The position numbers and the translations under genes are program-made. A DNA stretch of 64,000 bases from Madurella fahalii (taxonomy: Eukaryota > Ascomycota > Sordariomycetes > Sordariales): positions 1,488,001 through 1,552,000 of the forward strand of contig CM056874.1 of assembly GCA_029876055.1 (NCBI GenBank), read 5' to 3'. The notes beneath the pieces were generated by a model. The model was not told where the DNA came from and did no database searches. It saw only the letters and a program-made list of their open reading frames with translations. Positions 53,540 through 64,000 of the stretch are shown here, piece after piece; position 1 is the first letter of the stretch; the number at the start of each line of letters is the position of its first letter.

Positions 53540-54986
53540 AATATATAACTTCGTTAAATACTATATAGAGCTCTATATATATTATATATATAGATATAAT
53601 TACTAGAGGGTTAAATATGAGAATCTAAAGATCATTGGTAAGTAATTTACGTTTATATAGAATATAAAAGCTAAATATAGTATCTTAGATAACGATATCT
53701 ATAACTTCGATAAGACTAGATTTATAATAGATATTATCTTCCTAAATATAATAGTTATAAGTTTAGAAAGCTGTAATAAAGCTAAACTAGCCTAGTCTTG
53801 TAATTATAAATAGATCACTGTAATTTAAGGAGTTAATATCCTTAGCTAAGCTACCTCTCTATTCATTATTCTAGCTATATAGTACTGTGTTAGTAACTAG
53901 TATAAAGAGTATAACCTACTACCTACCTAGTATATTACAACTACTAACCATAGCTAGATTACTAATATAGTAAGCTTTGATTAGATTAAGAACTTCGGCT
54001 ACTATATAACACTCTAGATAAAAGGCAAATATCAGTTATTAATCTTTAACAGCTATAAAAGCTACTATTCAACTAAATTTAAACTATACTACTAGTATAA
54101 CAGTATCATTACGCTCTATATATCCCTATACTCTTCCTATAAACTGTAGCTATTTGATGTTAGCTGCTTTAGACTACTTAGATAGGTATATAATTATTAG
54201 GTTGAGAATATAATATATATATATATATATTAACTATGTCAGGAAGCTTGAGTTTCTCTATACCTTCTATAAACCTTCTTTACTTCTATAATAGAGAAGA
54301 ATATATAGAGTAGATATGTAAGAGGAGGCCTTATACTATATAATCTAAAGAGAGTACTTTCTAAGATAGATGTAAAGCTTAGTATACCAAATCTCTTACC
54401 GTCTTACACAGCGTAACCTTAGATCTCCTAGATACTATATAACCTCTAAGAAGCTAACTCGCAGTTAATATTTATTAAAGAATATATTACCAACTATTAA
54501 AATAATTCCCTAATTAGGATGTTAACTACTATTAACTAACTTACCAGAGGTATATTAGCTATAATACACTAGGTTGCTATTCTTCAGTAGGAGATCTCTT
54601 TGCTCTATAAAGCCAACGAGGTACTAAACAAGCGCCAGAAGGTTAAAAATTTGTATACAGTTTAGAGTGTCACTTATTATATAGGATGTACAGGATTTAC
54701 TAGACTAGAGGCTGTAGGTAGTGACGTAGGACAGGAAATACAGTCGGATGGTGTTAATACGGGGAAGAGAGGTTGTAAGAAGGTTCGACGCTGTGGTGTA
54801 TGCAGTATACCCAGTTATAATGTACGTACTTCTCAGGGGGCTATAGAAGCCTCTAATTCAGCTGTTTCTGATGTAATTGTAGTTAGTTCCTAGTGTTGTT
54901 ATATTGTAATTGAGGATAGTTGTTGCGAGCTAGTGGGAAGTGCGTCACTCGCTTATTTGCATCGCTCGCTTATCATATAACTACGT
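53540..54986 (+). pseudogene. Decayed pogo transposase and right terminal repeat
   Basis: Pieces DNDIYNFDKTRF, KGKYQLLIFN and KLEFLYTFYK align with the transposases at 7293 and 42430; nearly every Trp/Gln codon is a stop. The right inverted end (TAAGCGAGCGATGCAAATAA read in reverse) reaches 54986, followed by TA. The left end is missing. Confidence 0.75.
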
Positions 54987-55335
54987 TAGTGGCAAACATA
55001 ATCTTCATAACCCGAAGTGACTTGGTGGCCATAGAATTCATGCAAAAGAGGAAAAGCTAAGGTGGCTCGAGAAAGCCTAACATGAGTTTTCCAGGCAGTC
55101 TGGGGGTAGGGAATCCGACGGAATTGTGTTAAAGACGTGGTTGGGGGTCTAGGTGATGAATGATACACTTCTCATCACGCATCCCGTGCAACACGAGAGC
55201 CACTGTATTCGATATCAGAATACAGTTTCCCATAAGGGGGACATATTACTAGAATCAGAGATTCCATATCCGAACTCTTGGCTGCCGGCATCTGAAGGTC
55301 AGATGCAGCTCTCCGAGTCCTGGGGGAGTAGCCCA

Positions 55336-55609
55336 TGTCGGAAACACGGCACCTCTGAATCTTGGGAAATGACAGTTGAGGGTTTTGTGTGTCTTGTCTT
55401 GATTGTCTCTCCGTGTGTTCCGTCTTTCTTCTTCTATCTGTGCTGGAGAGCTTGCTCCTTTTATAGACGAGATACCCGTATAGAATAACGTCTGTTCAGT
55501 GGCACAGTCAGCTGCCAGCCTGCTTTAGCTGACTAGAGTACATGGGTTTGACTCCTGCACTAGATCCTGTGATCCTGATCCTTTGGACTAGTACCTGATC
55601 CTTTTGATA
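55336..55609 (-). repeat. Solo LTR, family A
   Basis: 274 bp, TGTCGGAAACACGG...CCTTTTGATA (last CA to TA). Perfect target duplication GCCCA at 55331-55335 and 55610-55614. Confidence 0.9.
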
Positions 55610-56029
55610 GCCCAAGCCTAAGATCAAGTGGCCTACCTCTACACCGTTCGGCCCACAACAGCCTTCCTACACCCTCACCCTTCTGAGAGGAATTAGGCTA
55701 TTTCCTAGAGACTACCCAGCATCGCTCAGCCGTTGTTTTATTCTTGAATGGCATCTCCACAAACTTTACAGCACTGATGATTGTTCGACACTGATGACGG
55801 GACGGAAGGCTTTCCCATGCCTAGAATCAACCAGAATTTGCTGCAGACCAGGACAGGAGATATACTGATTTGTACTAGGAAGAAACTAACAATCTTTGTT
55901 CTACCGTTCAAGTCAACGCTGAATCGATCCTCAATTCTGCTCTTACCCTACCGCCTCCCCATTTTCTTCCACTTATACCTGGCCGTCGCGTCCCCGAAAA
56001 CAACAGCAACAACAAAATCAACAGTGACC

Positions 56030-59000
56030 CTACTTACCACCACCGCCACCGCCGGCAGGGGCATCCGGCTTGGGCTGAACGCCGAGGAGCTTCTCGTAGG
56101 TATCGACGCCCACGGAGTAGCTCTTGCCGCCGCCGGTGGCGTTCAGCTCGACGCCGATGAAGGTGTCGGCCCACTTGTCGGACCACGGCGTGTCGTCGTC
56201 CGGGTCGGGCGACGCCCAGACCTCGTTGAGCTGGAGCACGTAGGTGCCGACCATGGGCACCGTCCCCTCGAGCTCCAGCGTGAACTGCGAGCTCGAGTCG
56301 AGGATGAACTTCTCCGGCCGCCCCTTGGCGTTGTGGCCCATGACGTCGAACACCAGGTTCCCGGCCTCGATGCGCGCGCTCACGTCCAGGTTGCGCCCGA
56401 TGACGTTCTTCGATTGCATGTGCCAGGTCTGCTGGGGCGGCGGCGGCGGGTTGGGTTCTGTAGTATCGGTGGACTCGTTCGGTTTCGTACTAGGCTGCGT
56501 GGGGATGATGGGCCGCTTGGTCTTGCGAGGCACGGGCTGGGCATCAGGAGCTGGCTGCCCCTCCTCGCTGCTGCCCCCCTTGGCCGTCGTGTTGCCTTCG
56601 GTATCACCGCTAGTCTCGTCTGACTTTGGGGTGTTGACAGGCGAATCTTTGCCAGATTCTGTGCCCGTCGTGCTGTCGTCCGTTCCCGTTTTACCGCCAC
56701 TTGGGGCCGGCTCTCCCGCTGGTTCTGACTTGGGCGGCTGCCCTGGCTCGGACTTAGCCGGCGCGGACTGGCCCGGCGTGGACTGGCCCGGCGTGGACTG
56801 GCCCGGCGTGGACTGGCCCGGCGTGGACTGGCCCGGCTCGGACTGGCCCGGCTTTGGCTTTGGCTTAGGCGGCTGGGGCTTGGGTTCTTCCTTCTTGACC
56901 CATTTCTTCGGATCACGCTCGGCAAAGAGGGCACTGAAGTTGAGATCCTTGATCGCTGGGACGACAACCTTGACACGAGAGAAGCCAACATTCTGGCCCG
57001 TGATATTGGACCCAGTGAGTGAGATTTTGACGCGCTTGGTGTTAGGATCGAACGCTGGCACCCCAACCTGCCAGCTGATATGTGGGGGGTTGACATTGCC
57101 CCGGAGTAGCGGGTTGGTCACGACGACCCCAGGCTTTCTCTCGGCCGGGACCTCGTACTTCATGTAACCGGGCGGTCTTACCTGCACTCGACCGGGGCGA
57201 CTGCGGGCGAGGAAATGCTTATCAGCTAGGCACATCTTGTGTTGGTATTCGGAAAACTCACTCCATGTAGTTGATGGTAGCGTATATGTCCCCCCACTGG
57301 TTGATTTTGGGATCACCAAACTCCAACTCGCTGGTTCCTGGGTACGTAAAACGCCCAGAGTAGTCAAACTTGCCCTCTAGTCCTTCGGTGATTTTCTTGA
57401 CTGCATCCGAAATATTGTCTCGGATCGCTGTCGTCACCTTTGTCGGGGTGTCGTCGAGGAAATATTCCGGTCTCTTTCCGTTCACGCGGAAGTCCTTGGG
57501 CAGCCCCGTCGAATCAATCCCCAAAACCTTTGGTTTGATGACGCCGTTGGGAGTTTTAGCATCCGACGATGATGCAGGGGGCACCAGCAGGTCGATGGTG
57601 AAGCTCCACGTCGCCTCGACCTTGAAACTGCACTCGCCACTGTCAGCCGAATCGGAACCAATCTTTGCATACTAATCTAGGTTGATGCTCTACTCACGCT
57701 CCCCACAAATTGACATCTGGGTTGGCTCGTTCCCAGGGGAAGTCGCGGTTGCTGAAGTAGGCCTCCCAATGGTCGTAGAGGGTGCGCCCCTCCACCCTGA
57801 AGCGGTGGTCCCCCGGCGTCCAGGCGAGGATGACCGACATTTCCGAGAAGATGACGTACTTGCGGTAAAAGGGGGCGTTTTTGGCCCCCGGATATTCGGC
57901 AACGTAAGATCTGCTTCCCGGGGCGTGGAGCGTGTCGGACCACTTGTACCGTGCCGGCCCGTCGGGCTTCAATAGGAAAAAGGGGTTGGCGGCATCGCCC
58001 CGGGGGATTCCACCCAGGTTTTGCTTATCCCTCTCGTCGACCGGGTCGCTGGCAAAGCTGAAGCGTGGTTTGAACTGGGGCCAGCCGTCGTTCATGCTCA
58101 TGTCTGGCCACAAGGGGATGACCTGGGTGGCAACCGTTAGACCCTTTAGCAAGGGTAGCATATGCTGGTCTAGGAAGAGCCGGTGGTCAATCACAAAGTG
58201 GCCGGGAGCGCCACGCCATGCCAAGTTACCGGAAAAGGGGAGTCGCTTGAAAGACGGTGGTGGCAGCAGCTTGCCAGAGGAATCTTTGGCTCTGCCGTTG
58301 GTTGTCTCACAGTAGAGGAGGCAGTTGTGCTCGCGGCCGGGTGTTCCCTTGGGGAAGCGCTGGGGAACTTTGTATTCCTCTATTTCCTCCTCGGTGAAAT
58401 AAGGATAGCCCTGAAGCCAGAGGGTCGTCGGGGCTTGTCGGGGAGAGGATTAGTCACAACTGAATGGGATCCTGACTCGAAAGGGTTAGACCGGCTTACC
58501 GTAGGTGGCGAGGGCGTTGTCTAAGCATATTTAGAAGCTGTCAGCCCTGGTTCTGCATGAAGTTTGACGGGGGCATTGCCTGACCTTCGCTGCTCGGGAC
58601 CTTTATCTGGAGACCCAGGGTGAAGAAGGCCGAGTGCTGATGGGTTTCGGCCCACAGGCTCAGTGTGGTAGTCACCATAACCCTTTTTTTGTAATTGTCC
58701 TTGTCTTTCCCCCATTCGCTCAAGGTTATGCGCTTCCCGTCGGGACCCGGGCAGGTGGAAAGACTCCAAAGAGGAGCACTCCAGCCACCCTCTATTGTCC
58801 GACAACACCGAGTCAGTGTTCGTGTCAGCTGTCTCGTTTTATAATAAGTCCCAGTAACGGGGGGACGTACCACTGATGGCGGCAAAGAGCCGGTGGATGG
58901 AGTATTCCCCCGCCTTGACCTTCCTCGGCTTGTTATTGGGGCCATTCTCGTCGGTCGTCACAGGCTGGTGAAAGTCGTAGTCCTGCTTCAGCTCCTTCAA

Positions 59001-59411
59001 GGCTTTGGCGGCTTCCTTGGCTCGATCCGAGTCCTTGTCGTTGGGGTCAGGGGACGCTAGCATCTCCTCCATTCTAGCCTTGACAACGACGACCCAGCCG
59101 GCAAGGTCGACTGTCTCGGTGCCGTTGGTCAGGTGACCCTCCTTAAAGCGGACGTGGAACTGGAGCTCGGGATGTTCGGCCGAGTCCATCTCGATAACGA
59201 TCATGGGGGCATCCAGCTTTGCACTCAGCATGCCCTCGGATATGTCACCGCTGTAATACTTCATTTCAGCAACAGCGGGGCGCTCTCGGAAGAGCTTTTC
59301 AAAGCTCTTGTTGATGACTTGCTCGGAGAAGGCGGCCACTTGGTCATAGTACTCAATCTCTCCTCGCTCTGTACTGAGCGAGACCGTTTTGATGCTCGGT
59401 AGCGACGACAT
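56030..59411 (-). CDS. Large multi-exon protein of unknown function, divergent from TcA-like gene
   Basis: Probable single gene of about 1,000 residues. Exons read as 59411-58871, 58791-58585, 58520-58500, 58433 to about 57698, about 57675-57262 and 57200-56030. The intron ends GTACGT (58870), GTAAGC (58499) and GTGAGT (57261) are good and their phases agree; the GTCAGG donor at 58584 is weak, and the junction near 57698/57670 does not keep frame with the obvious GTGAGT donor. The start ATG at 59411 opens a 180-codon exon. Visible features: an N-terminal region with DQVAAFSEQVINKSFEKLF and SAKLDAPMIVIEMD, a middle region with VIDHRLFLDQHMLPLLKGL, a Pro/Lys-rich linker with tandem PGQST units (56763-56852), and a final domain ending in a Gly run. 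No signal peptide. It faces the TcA-like gene across about 0.9 kb, which may indicate shared control. No family assigned with confidence. Confidence 0.6.
56763..56852 (-). repeat. 15-bp coding tandem repeat (six units)
   Basis: Six units of the type GTGGACTGGCCCGGC, encoding PGQST/PGQSE/PGQSA on the minus strand in the proline-rich linker. Confidence 0.9.
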
Positions 59412-59992
59412 GGTGGACGTTACCGTCTTTCAGCGCCGACTAGGAAAAGATAGATGCCACAGAGGAGTGATAAGGTGATGGGGACGGGTGCTCACAAATG
59501 GATTGAGGTGGCGGGGAGAACTTGGGCTTGATATGAGATTATGTATACGAGGGATATGATTTTCAGACCAAGGTCACACTCTTGCCATCCTGAGGGTCAA
59601 GTCTGCTACTAATGAATAGGAAGGTCGTAGCGTATTAATTAGTTATTCCACGGTTGGGCAGACTCGGCAGATAACCCTAAGTACCTAGGTGTCTACTGTC
59701 TCGTCAATGTACCAGGTACCTCCCTCAATACAAATGGACATTGTTGGACTTTAACTTTTCTGTTCCTTCTGTTCCCGGGGGACCGAATCATGCAGGCGCG
59801 TTGTTGAGATCGACGATTGCAGCATGCAGCAATGCCCAATATCAGCGCCCCTGCGGGGTTATTCAGGTGAGGTAATTAAGGACGGACACCAATGGTCGTT
59901 CTTATGCCGTCATCACACAGCAACTTGTCTCACTTCACCGTCAGCGGCAAAAGCGCGATCAACTTTGAAACAGAACTAGGAGAACCGAGCAG
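59412..59992. promoter_or_regulatory. Shared intergenic region of the divergent pair
   Basis: No long gene seen in the gap upstream of the minus-strand start. CCTAGGTGTC/CCAGGTACC-type motifs occur near 59680-59720. No promoter element can be proven. Confidence 0.3.
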
Positions 59993-60162
59993 GGTTCGGA
60001 CTTTCGCCAGTGATTGTCCATGGAGTCACGGACACCGGTGACGGCCTCACATGCTGGGGAGAGTCTGTCGGCATCTCGACCGGCGTGGGTACGAGGGTAT
60101 TTGCTGATGGTGGCCTTGTCGGTTTGACAAAATCTCACTGTTGGGGAGATGGCCCTTCTTGA
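59993..60162 (+). pseudogene. Possible small gene or exon with WGES/WGDG motifs
   Basis: An open stretch of about 56 codons gives VIVHGVTDTGDGLTCWGESV, then TRVFADGGLVGLTKSHCWGD, ending at TGA (60160-60162). The sequence looks like a two-Cys beta-rich domain. A CAG acceptor at 59990-59992 precedes it, and a different open frame from an ATG at 59892 leads up to it, so this may be the last exon of a small gene or a remnant. Unrelated in frame to the next gene. Confidence 0.35.
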
Positions 60163-60316
60163 CCTCTACCCCGCGACTCCAAGCCTGCCTCGTGGAAGCC
60201 AGGCCTCGCGATTATTCACAAGGTGAGTCTGCTTCAGTCCCAACTAGCGCCATGTCGCCCTCTCTGAACCGATCGACACAGTGACAAACGACCAAGGTAA
60301 CCGAGATTTGACGGCC

Positions 60317-63300
60317 ATGACGTCGACAAGGGGAGCCATGCCGACGGCGGAGACAGACAAGCCGTCGACAGAGGCTGCCAAGTTTCTGGCCAACTCGTCA
60401 GTTGCAAAGTTCCTCGCCGCAAACATTACCAAGGAGCTTGTTGGTAGACTTGAGCGAATCGCAAAGCCGTCCCCGTCCACTGAGACCCCGATCCTTTCTC
60501 TCTCTGCGGCTATCGACGCCGCTCTGGAGGCAGGCCGGCTCTCGGCATCTGATGTTGCCAACCTGGGGTTCATCAAGGCCGTCTATAGCTTCACAGAGAA
60601 TGTGGGCCCTAGCGACGCCAGACTGGTTGTCTGCGGGTGGATATTGGAGAAGCTGAGCCAACCCGAGGCAACGAAGCCGTTGCTAGAGCGTCTCGCAGAA
60701 CTCCTCTTTCCCAAGGCTGACCTGGACGAGGCCGCAGCGAAGGCGCCCGCCGGTGTCACAGTCGCAGCATTGAAGAGCGTGGGAACAGCGCTCTATAACG
60801 CGGAACCGCTCACGGTGCTCTTGGTTCTGGTCCGCTGGGTCGACTTCTACGTCAGCCCCGAGGCAGGGCGAAATGTGGAACGCATCACGAAGGCGGCGGA
60901 GCACATCCTGTCCGCCATGGTCCAAGACGGGCTCGAGATGGGCGCCTCAGAGTTGCTAGCCAGTGTGAGAGCGCTCAAGCTGGAGGCCACAGAGGAGGAG
61001 CTCCGTGATGCCGTCGACCTGGTGGCGTCGCTGAAGAGCCTCTCCCGCTTGGCCGAGGATCCTGAGCATGTCATGCTGCTCTTCAACCAAAGATACCAAT
61101 CCGTGCGGCAGATTTCGCAAACCGCCAAGGGCCAATTTACCGCGGACATGCTCAAGGTCGGCATGGAGAGGGACAGCGCATTCAAGATTCACGACTGCGC
61201 GACGCACGTCGACTGCTGGAACGAGCACCTCTGGTTGGAACTCATGCAGGCCCGCCGTGCCGGCTTCATTCCCATCGAGCCTAGAAGCCCCAAAGAAGTC
61301 GCGGGCGAGCCGGACGGCGGACGGCCGGGCACGCTACGCAACAACCTCACCGACATTTTCCTGCTGGAAGACACGGCCTGTGAGATGTGCTGTTCCGTCA
61401 CCAGCCTCTCCGCATATTTCGCCGACTTGCTGGGCATGCTCGACGGGATCAGGGCACCGTCTGGGGCTACGCTGCTTGCGGTTCTCTCCGAGCGCCGGCC
61501 AGACCTGAGGAAACTTGAACTCAGTTGCGCCAATGCCCAGACGCTCATCCCATACATCGCCCTCGTCAACGAGGTTCTCGAGTCCTTCATCAGGTACAAT
61601 GCCAAGCCGCGGCTGGCGTCAACACAGGCTTGGTGGGGGTCCGTCAGGACGTACAACACGCCGGAGCAGCCTGAAGGCAGCGCCGACGGCCATTCCGCCG
61701 AGCCAGTCTACCGACCAGGAAACACCGACTACGAGGTGTACACGATCGTAAGCAAGCAAATGTTCCCCTTCGCCGTCTTCCCGTACAACCAGGCGCGGGA
61801 TGCCATAGCCCAGTACTTTGCCACGTTCAAGGTGTCGATGCAAGAGCTTCTCCAGGTGTTCGGGGTACCCGACTTGCTGTTGCAAGATCTGGCTCCGGCC
61901 GTCCTAAACCCCGCCGCTGGCGACGCCAATGCAGTGATGCTGCGGCAGAGGCTCGCTCGTGGCGCCGAGGAGGTGCTAGAGCGGCAGCACACGGCTGAGG
62001 TTCTGGGTCTTCAGCAGGCAGACTTTGCGGCTATAACCGGCGAGACCTTCTTTCCTGGCTGGCTGGCCGACATCTTGACTGCGTCCTCAAGCGTCAAGGG
62101 GGCCGCCGTCGATCGAGGTTGCCCTTGGGACGCAGCAACGCTATGGGGTTACAAGGCGAAACCCGGCTCGGAACAGACGCCAGTAGAACTCATGCTGGAT
62201 ATAACCCACGGGACTGGACTGTCATTCATCAAGCGACAACTCATGGCCCGCTCCGGCCTCACTTTCCAGGACGTCCTCGATCTCGTCCAGACGCAATATC
62301 TCGGCCATCATTTGGTCATCACCAACGACAGGGGCGCTGCCGACTTTGATAATTCACTCGAGAAGCTTCGTCTGCTAAGCTATGCGGCCCAGCCTCCCTT
62401 CCAGCCCTTGACAGAGGATATCTGCTTCGCACTACAGTCGTTTATGCGTCTGCAGGCGAAGCTCCGGTGGCCGACCAAACAACTGGATGCCGCCATTTTC
62501 TGCCTGCGGAACAAGGAGATGGCCATGTCGCCGACCACTACACGAACAGGGTCGGACCTAGCGCCAAGCACTTCCGCACCTCCGCGACTGGCTGAGCTGC
62601 TATCGATATCTCCTTTCGTGGTCAGGGGCATCGGGTCGCTTGTCATGCTCAGCGACCTAACTGGCATCGAGCCAGCCGCGCTCTTGCCGCTCTGGGGTCC
62701 CATCGACAGCTTCGGCAACAAGTCACTGCTGCATCGACGATTTTTGACTCCAGCGGCCGGAGAAGTAGATGCGCTCTTCAAGATCCCCGCGTCCGGCCGG
62801 TACTTTCTCGTCGGAAGCGGCACCACGCCGCTGTATCAGCACCGCGCGGGTGTTTGCGCAAGCCTCGAGTGGCCGCTCGAGTATATTGACAGCCTTCTCG
62901 GGGTAACCTGCCTCGAAGATGCAGACCTCGACGTCGACACTCTCTCCATCCTGTACCGGCACGTCCTACTCTGCCGGATCCTGGCTGTGCCACCTAGCGA
63001 AGCCGGCCGCTTTCTCCCGCTGTTCTTCGACAAAACACCTGGAGACCCGCTCGCCACCCCCGCGGCAACACTGGCAGCGATCGGGCGGTGGAAGACGCTG
63101 CTTGATGGAGGATGGACACTCCAGTCACTGGCCAAGGTGCTGCAGCCGCCTCCCGTAACCGACAGCGCGCTAGAAAGCGAAGGCTTGCGCATTGCGGCGG
63201 CGATCCGAGACGGGGCCAGAGAGTTGCGCAAGTCGTTACCGTTTGTGTACGCGGGCAAGTCTCCGACGGTCGAGGACGTAGCGGATAGTGCAACCCACGC

Positions 63301-64000
63301 GTTTGACGCCGCCACGGCACAGTTAGTCACCGAATTCGTTGAGGGTACGTACATACCTAGTTACGTCTCTGGTTCCGAGACCCCTGTCCTCTTCCCATGA
63401 GACGTCATGCCGCTAACGTTACCAATCCACTCTGCAGGCACTCAAGTCCAGTCTGAAACCATCTCGATGGACAAGGGAGACGTTCAGAAGCTGCTAGAAG
63501 CGGCCAAGAAGTGGCCTAGAAAGCTATCGACAATACCAGAGTTTGGAAACAAAGACGTCCATCGTGTTGAATTCAAACTGACCGGCATCTTAACTGCGGT
63601 GGAGAAGGAAGAGGTCAAAAATGCGGTGCTCCCAGCGTCTGTCAAGGACGTGCTCGCGAAGCTGATAACGCGATCGCTCGAGCCGCAGAAGCTGATCCGA
63701 ACCCGCTTCAACGCCCCTGAAGCGTCGCCCAACATCTTGCTCCAAGACTATCCCCCCACCAAGCTTCCCGCGGAGTCCTCCCGAGAACCGACAGAAGCGG
63801 AACAGATGGAGGCGGAAATGCAAGTGCGTGAGCGCCGACGCGCCTTCGTGGACTTGGCCAGCCCAACAATCGTCCAAGACCGACTCGAGACGCTCATCAT
63901 CAACGCCGTAATGGGTCTGGTGCCCGACCTCGATGCCTCCATGGTTTCAGTTCTCGTTTCCAACATCGTCCAAGTGCCGCCTTCTACCTCACAGGTCAAT
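60317..64000 (+). CDS. TcA-like toxin-complex subunit homolog (partial, runs off the edge)
   Basis: Exon 1 60317-63344, intron 63345-63437 (GTACGT...GCAG, phase kept), exon 2 from 63438 open to the window end; about 1,190 residues visible. I prefer the ATG at 60317, because the frame opens only 36 nt earlier with no ATG. Residues about 340-380 carry the motif LEDTACEMCCSVTSLSAYFADLLGML, quoted here only in part as SLSAYFADLLGML, and about 475-525 FPFAVFPYNQARDAIAQYF; this order is typical of the VRP1/SpvA-like region of bacterial TcA proteins, which form the pore and injection tube of insecticidal toxin complexes. Fungal homologs are known, probably from bacteria by transfer, and their role is unsettled. 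The visible part lacks the C-terminal pore and receptor-binding regions, which may lie beyond the edge. GC-rich, no stops. Confidence 0.65.

Noticed and set aside
56244..57167. 307-codon plus-strand frame opposite the large minus gene
   Set aside because: It is the mirror of the Pro/Gly-rich repeat exon; GC-rich low-complexity coding DNA commonly opens the antisense frame.
1..64000. CRISPR arrays, bacterial operons, rRNA and intact tRNA genes
   Set aside because: None seen. The direct repeats are LTRs, minisatellites or coding repeats, and the tRNA-like motifs are embedded in dispersed repeats without a full cloverleaf that I could confirm.

Overview
The window looks like nuclear DNA of a filamentous ascomycete (Pezizomycotina; a Sordariomycete is my guess, not proven). 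The reasons are short GT-AG introns of about 50-120 nt with CTRAY branch sites, a HET-domain gene, Fot1/pogo-type DNA transposons, a chromodomain Ty3/gypsy retroelement, and old transposon copies converted to AT-rich, stop-filled sequence as repeat-induced point mutation (RIP) does. There are no bacterial features.

Layout. 1-4.3 kb holds an H-type lectin-like gene, a broken glycine-rich gene and a ubiquitin-like/glycine-rich gene. 4.3-27.8 kb is a nested transposon graveyard: a small LTR element (TRIM) with identical LTRs, an apparently intact pogo transposon (7.2-9.1 kb), many solo LTRs with 5-bp target duplications, a decayed 3' end of a chromovirus (15.65-18.6 kb), a decayed pogo (20.0-21.9 kb), and islands of small host-like genes with glycine-rich tails at 12.1, 22.5-23.1, 25.5 and 26.5-27.0 kb. 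27.8-35.9 kb is a full chromovirus with two identical 359-bp LTRs, gag and pol in one frame separated by a single UAG, and a well-formed six-exon gene on the opposite strand between pol and the 3' LTR. 36-49 kb holds a twice-frameshifted oxidoreductase gene, a small membrane-protein gene, a LINE relic, another pogo relic, a HET-domain gene and a broken zinc-cluster-type transcription-factor gene. 49-55.6 kb is again decayed repeats. 55.7-64 kb is a GC-rich gene pair read divergently: a long multi-exon gene of unknown function on the minus strand, and a gene resembling the TcA subunit of insecticidal toxin complexes that runs off the right edge.

Themes. Small proteins with different heads (lectin, ubiquitin-like, membrane anchor) share glycine-rich tails, and three of these loci are broken paralogs; I suggest a fast-turnover accessory family. 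The chromovirus carries what looks like a real, spliced antisense gene with a cysteine cluster, and the old copy at 15.65-18.6 kb retains the same region. I regard these two as the most novel items. All homology statements are from reading the sequence; no database search was run.
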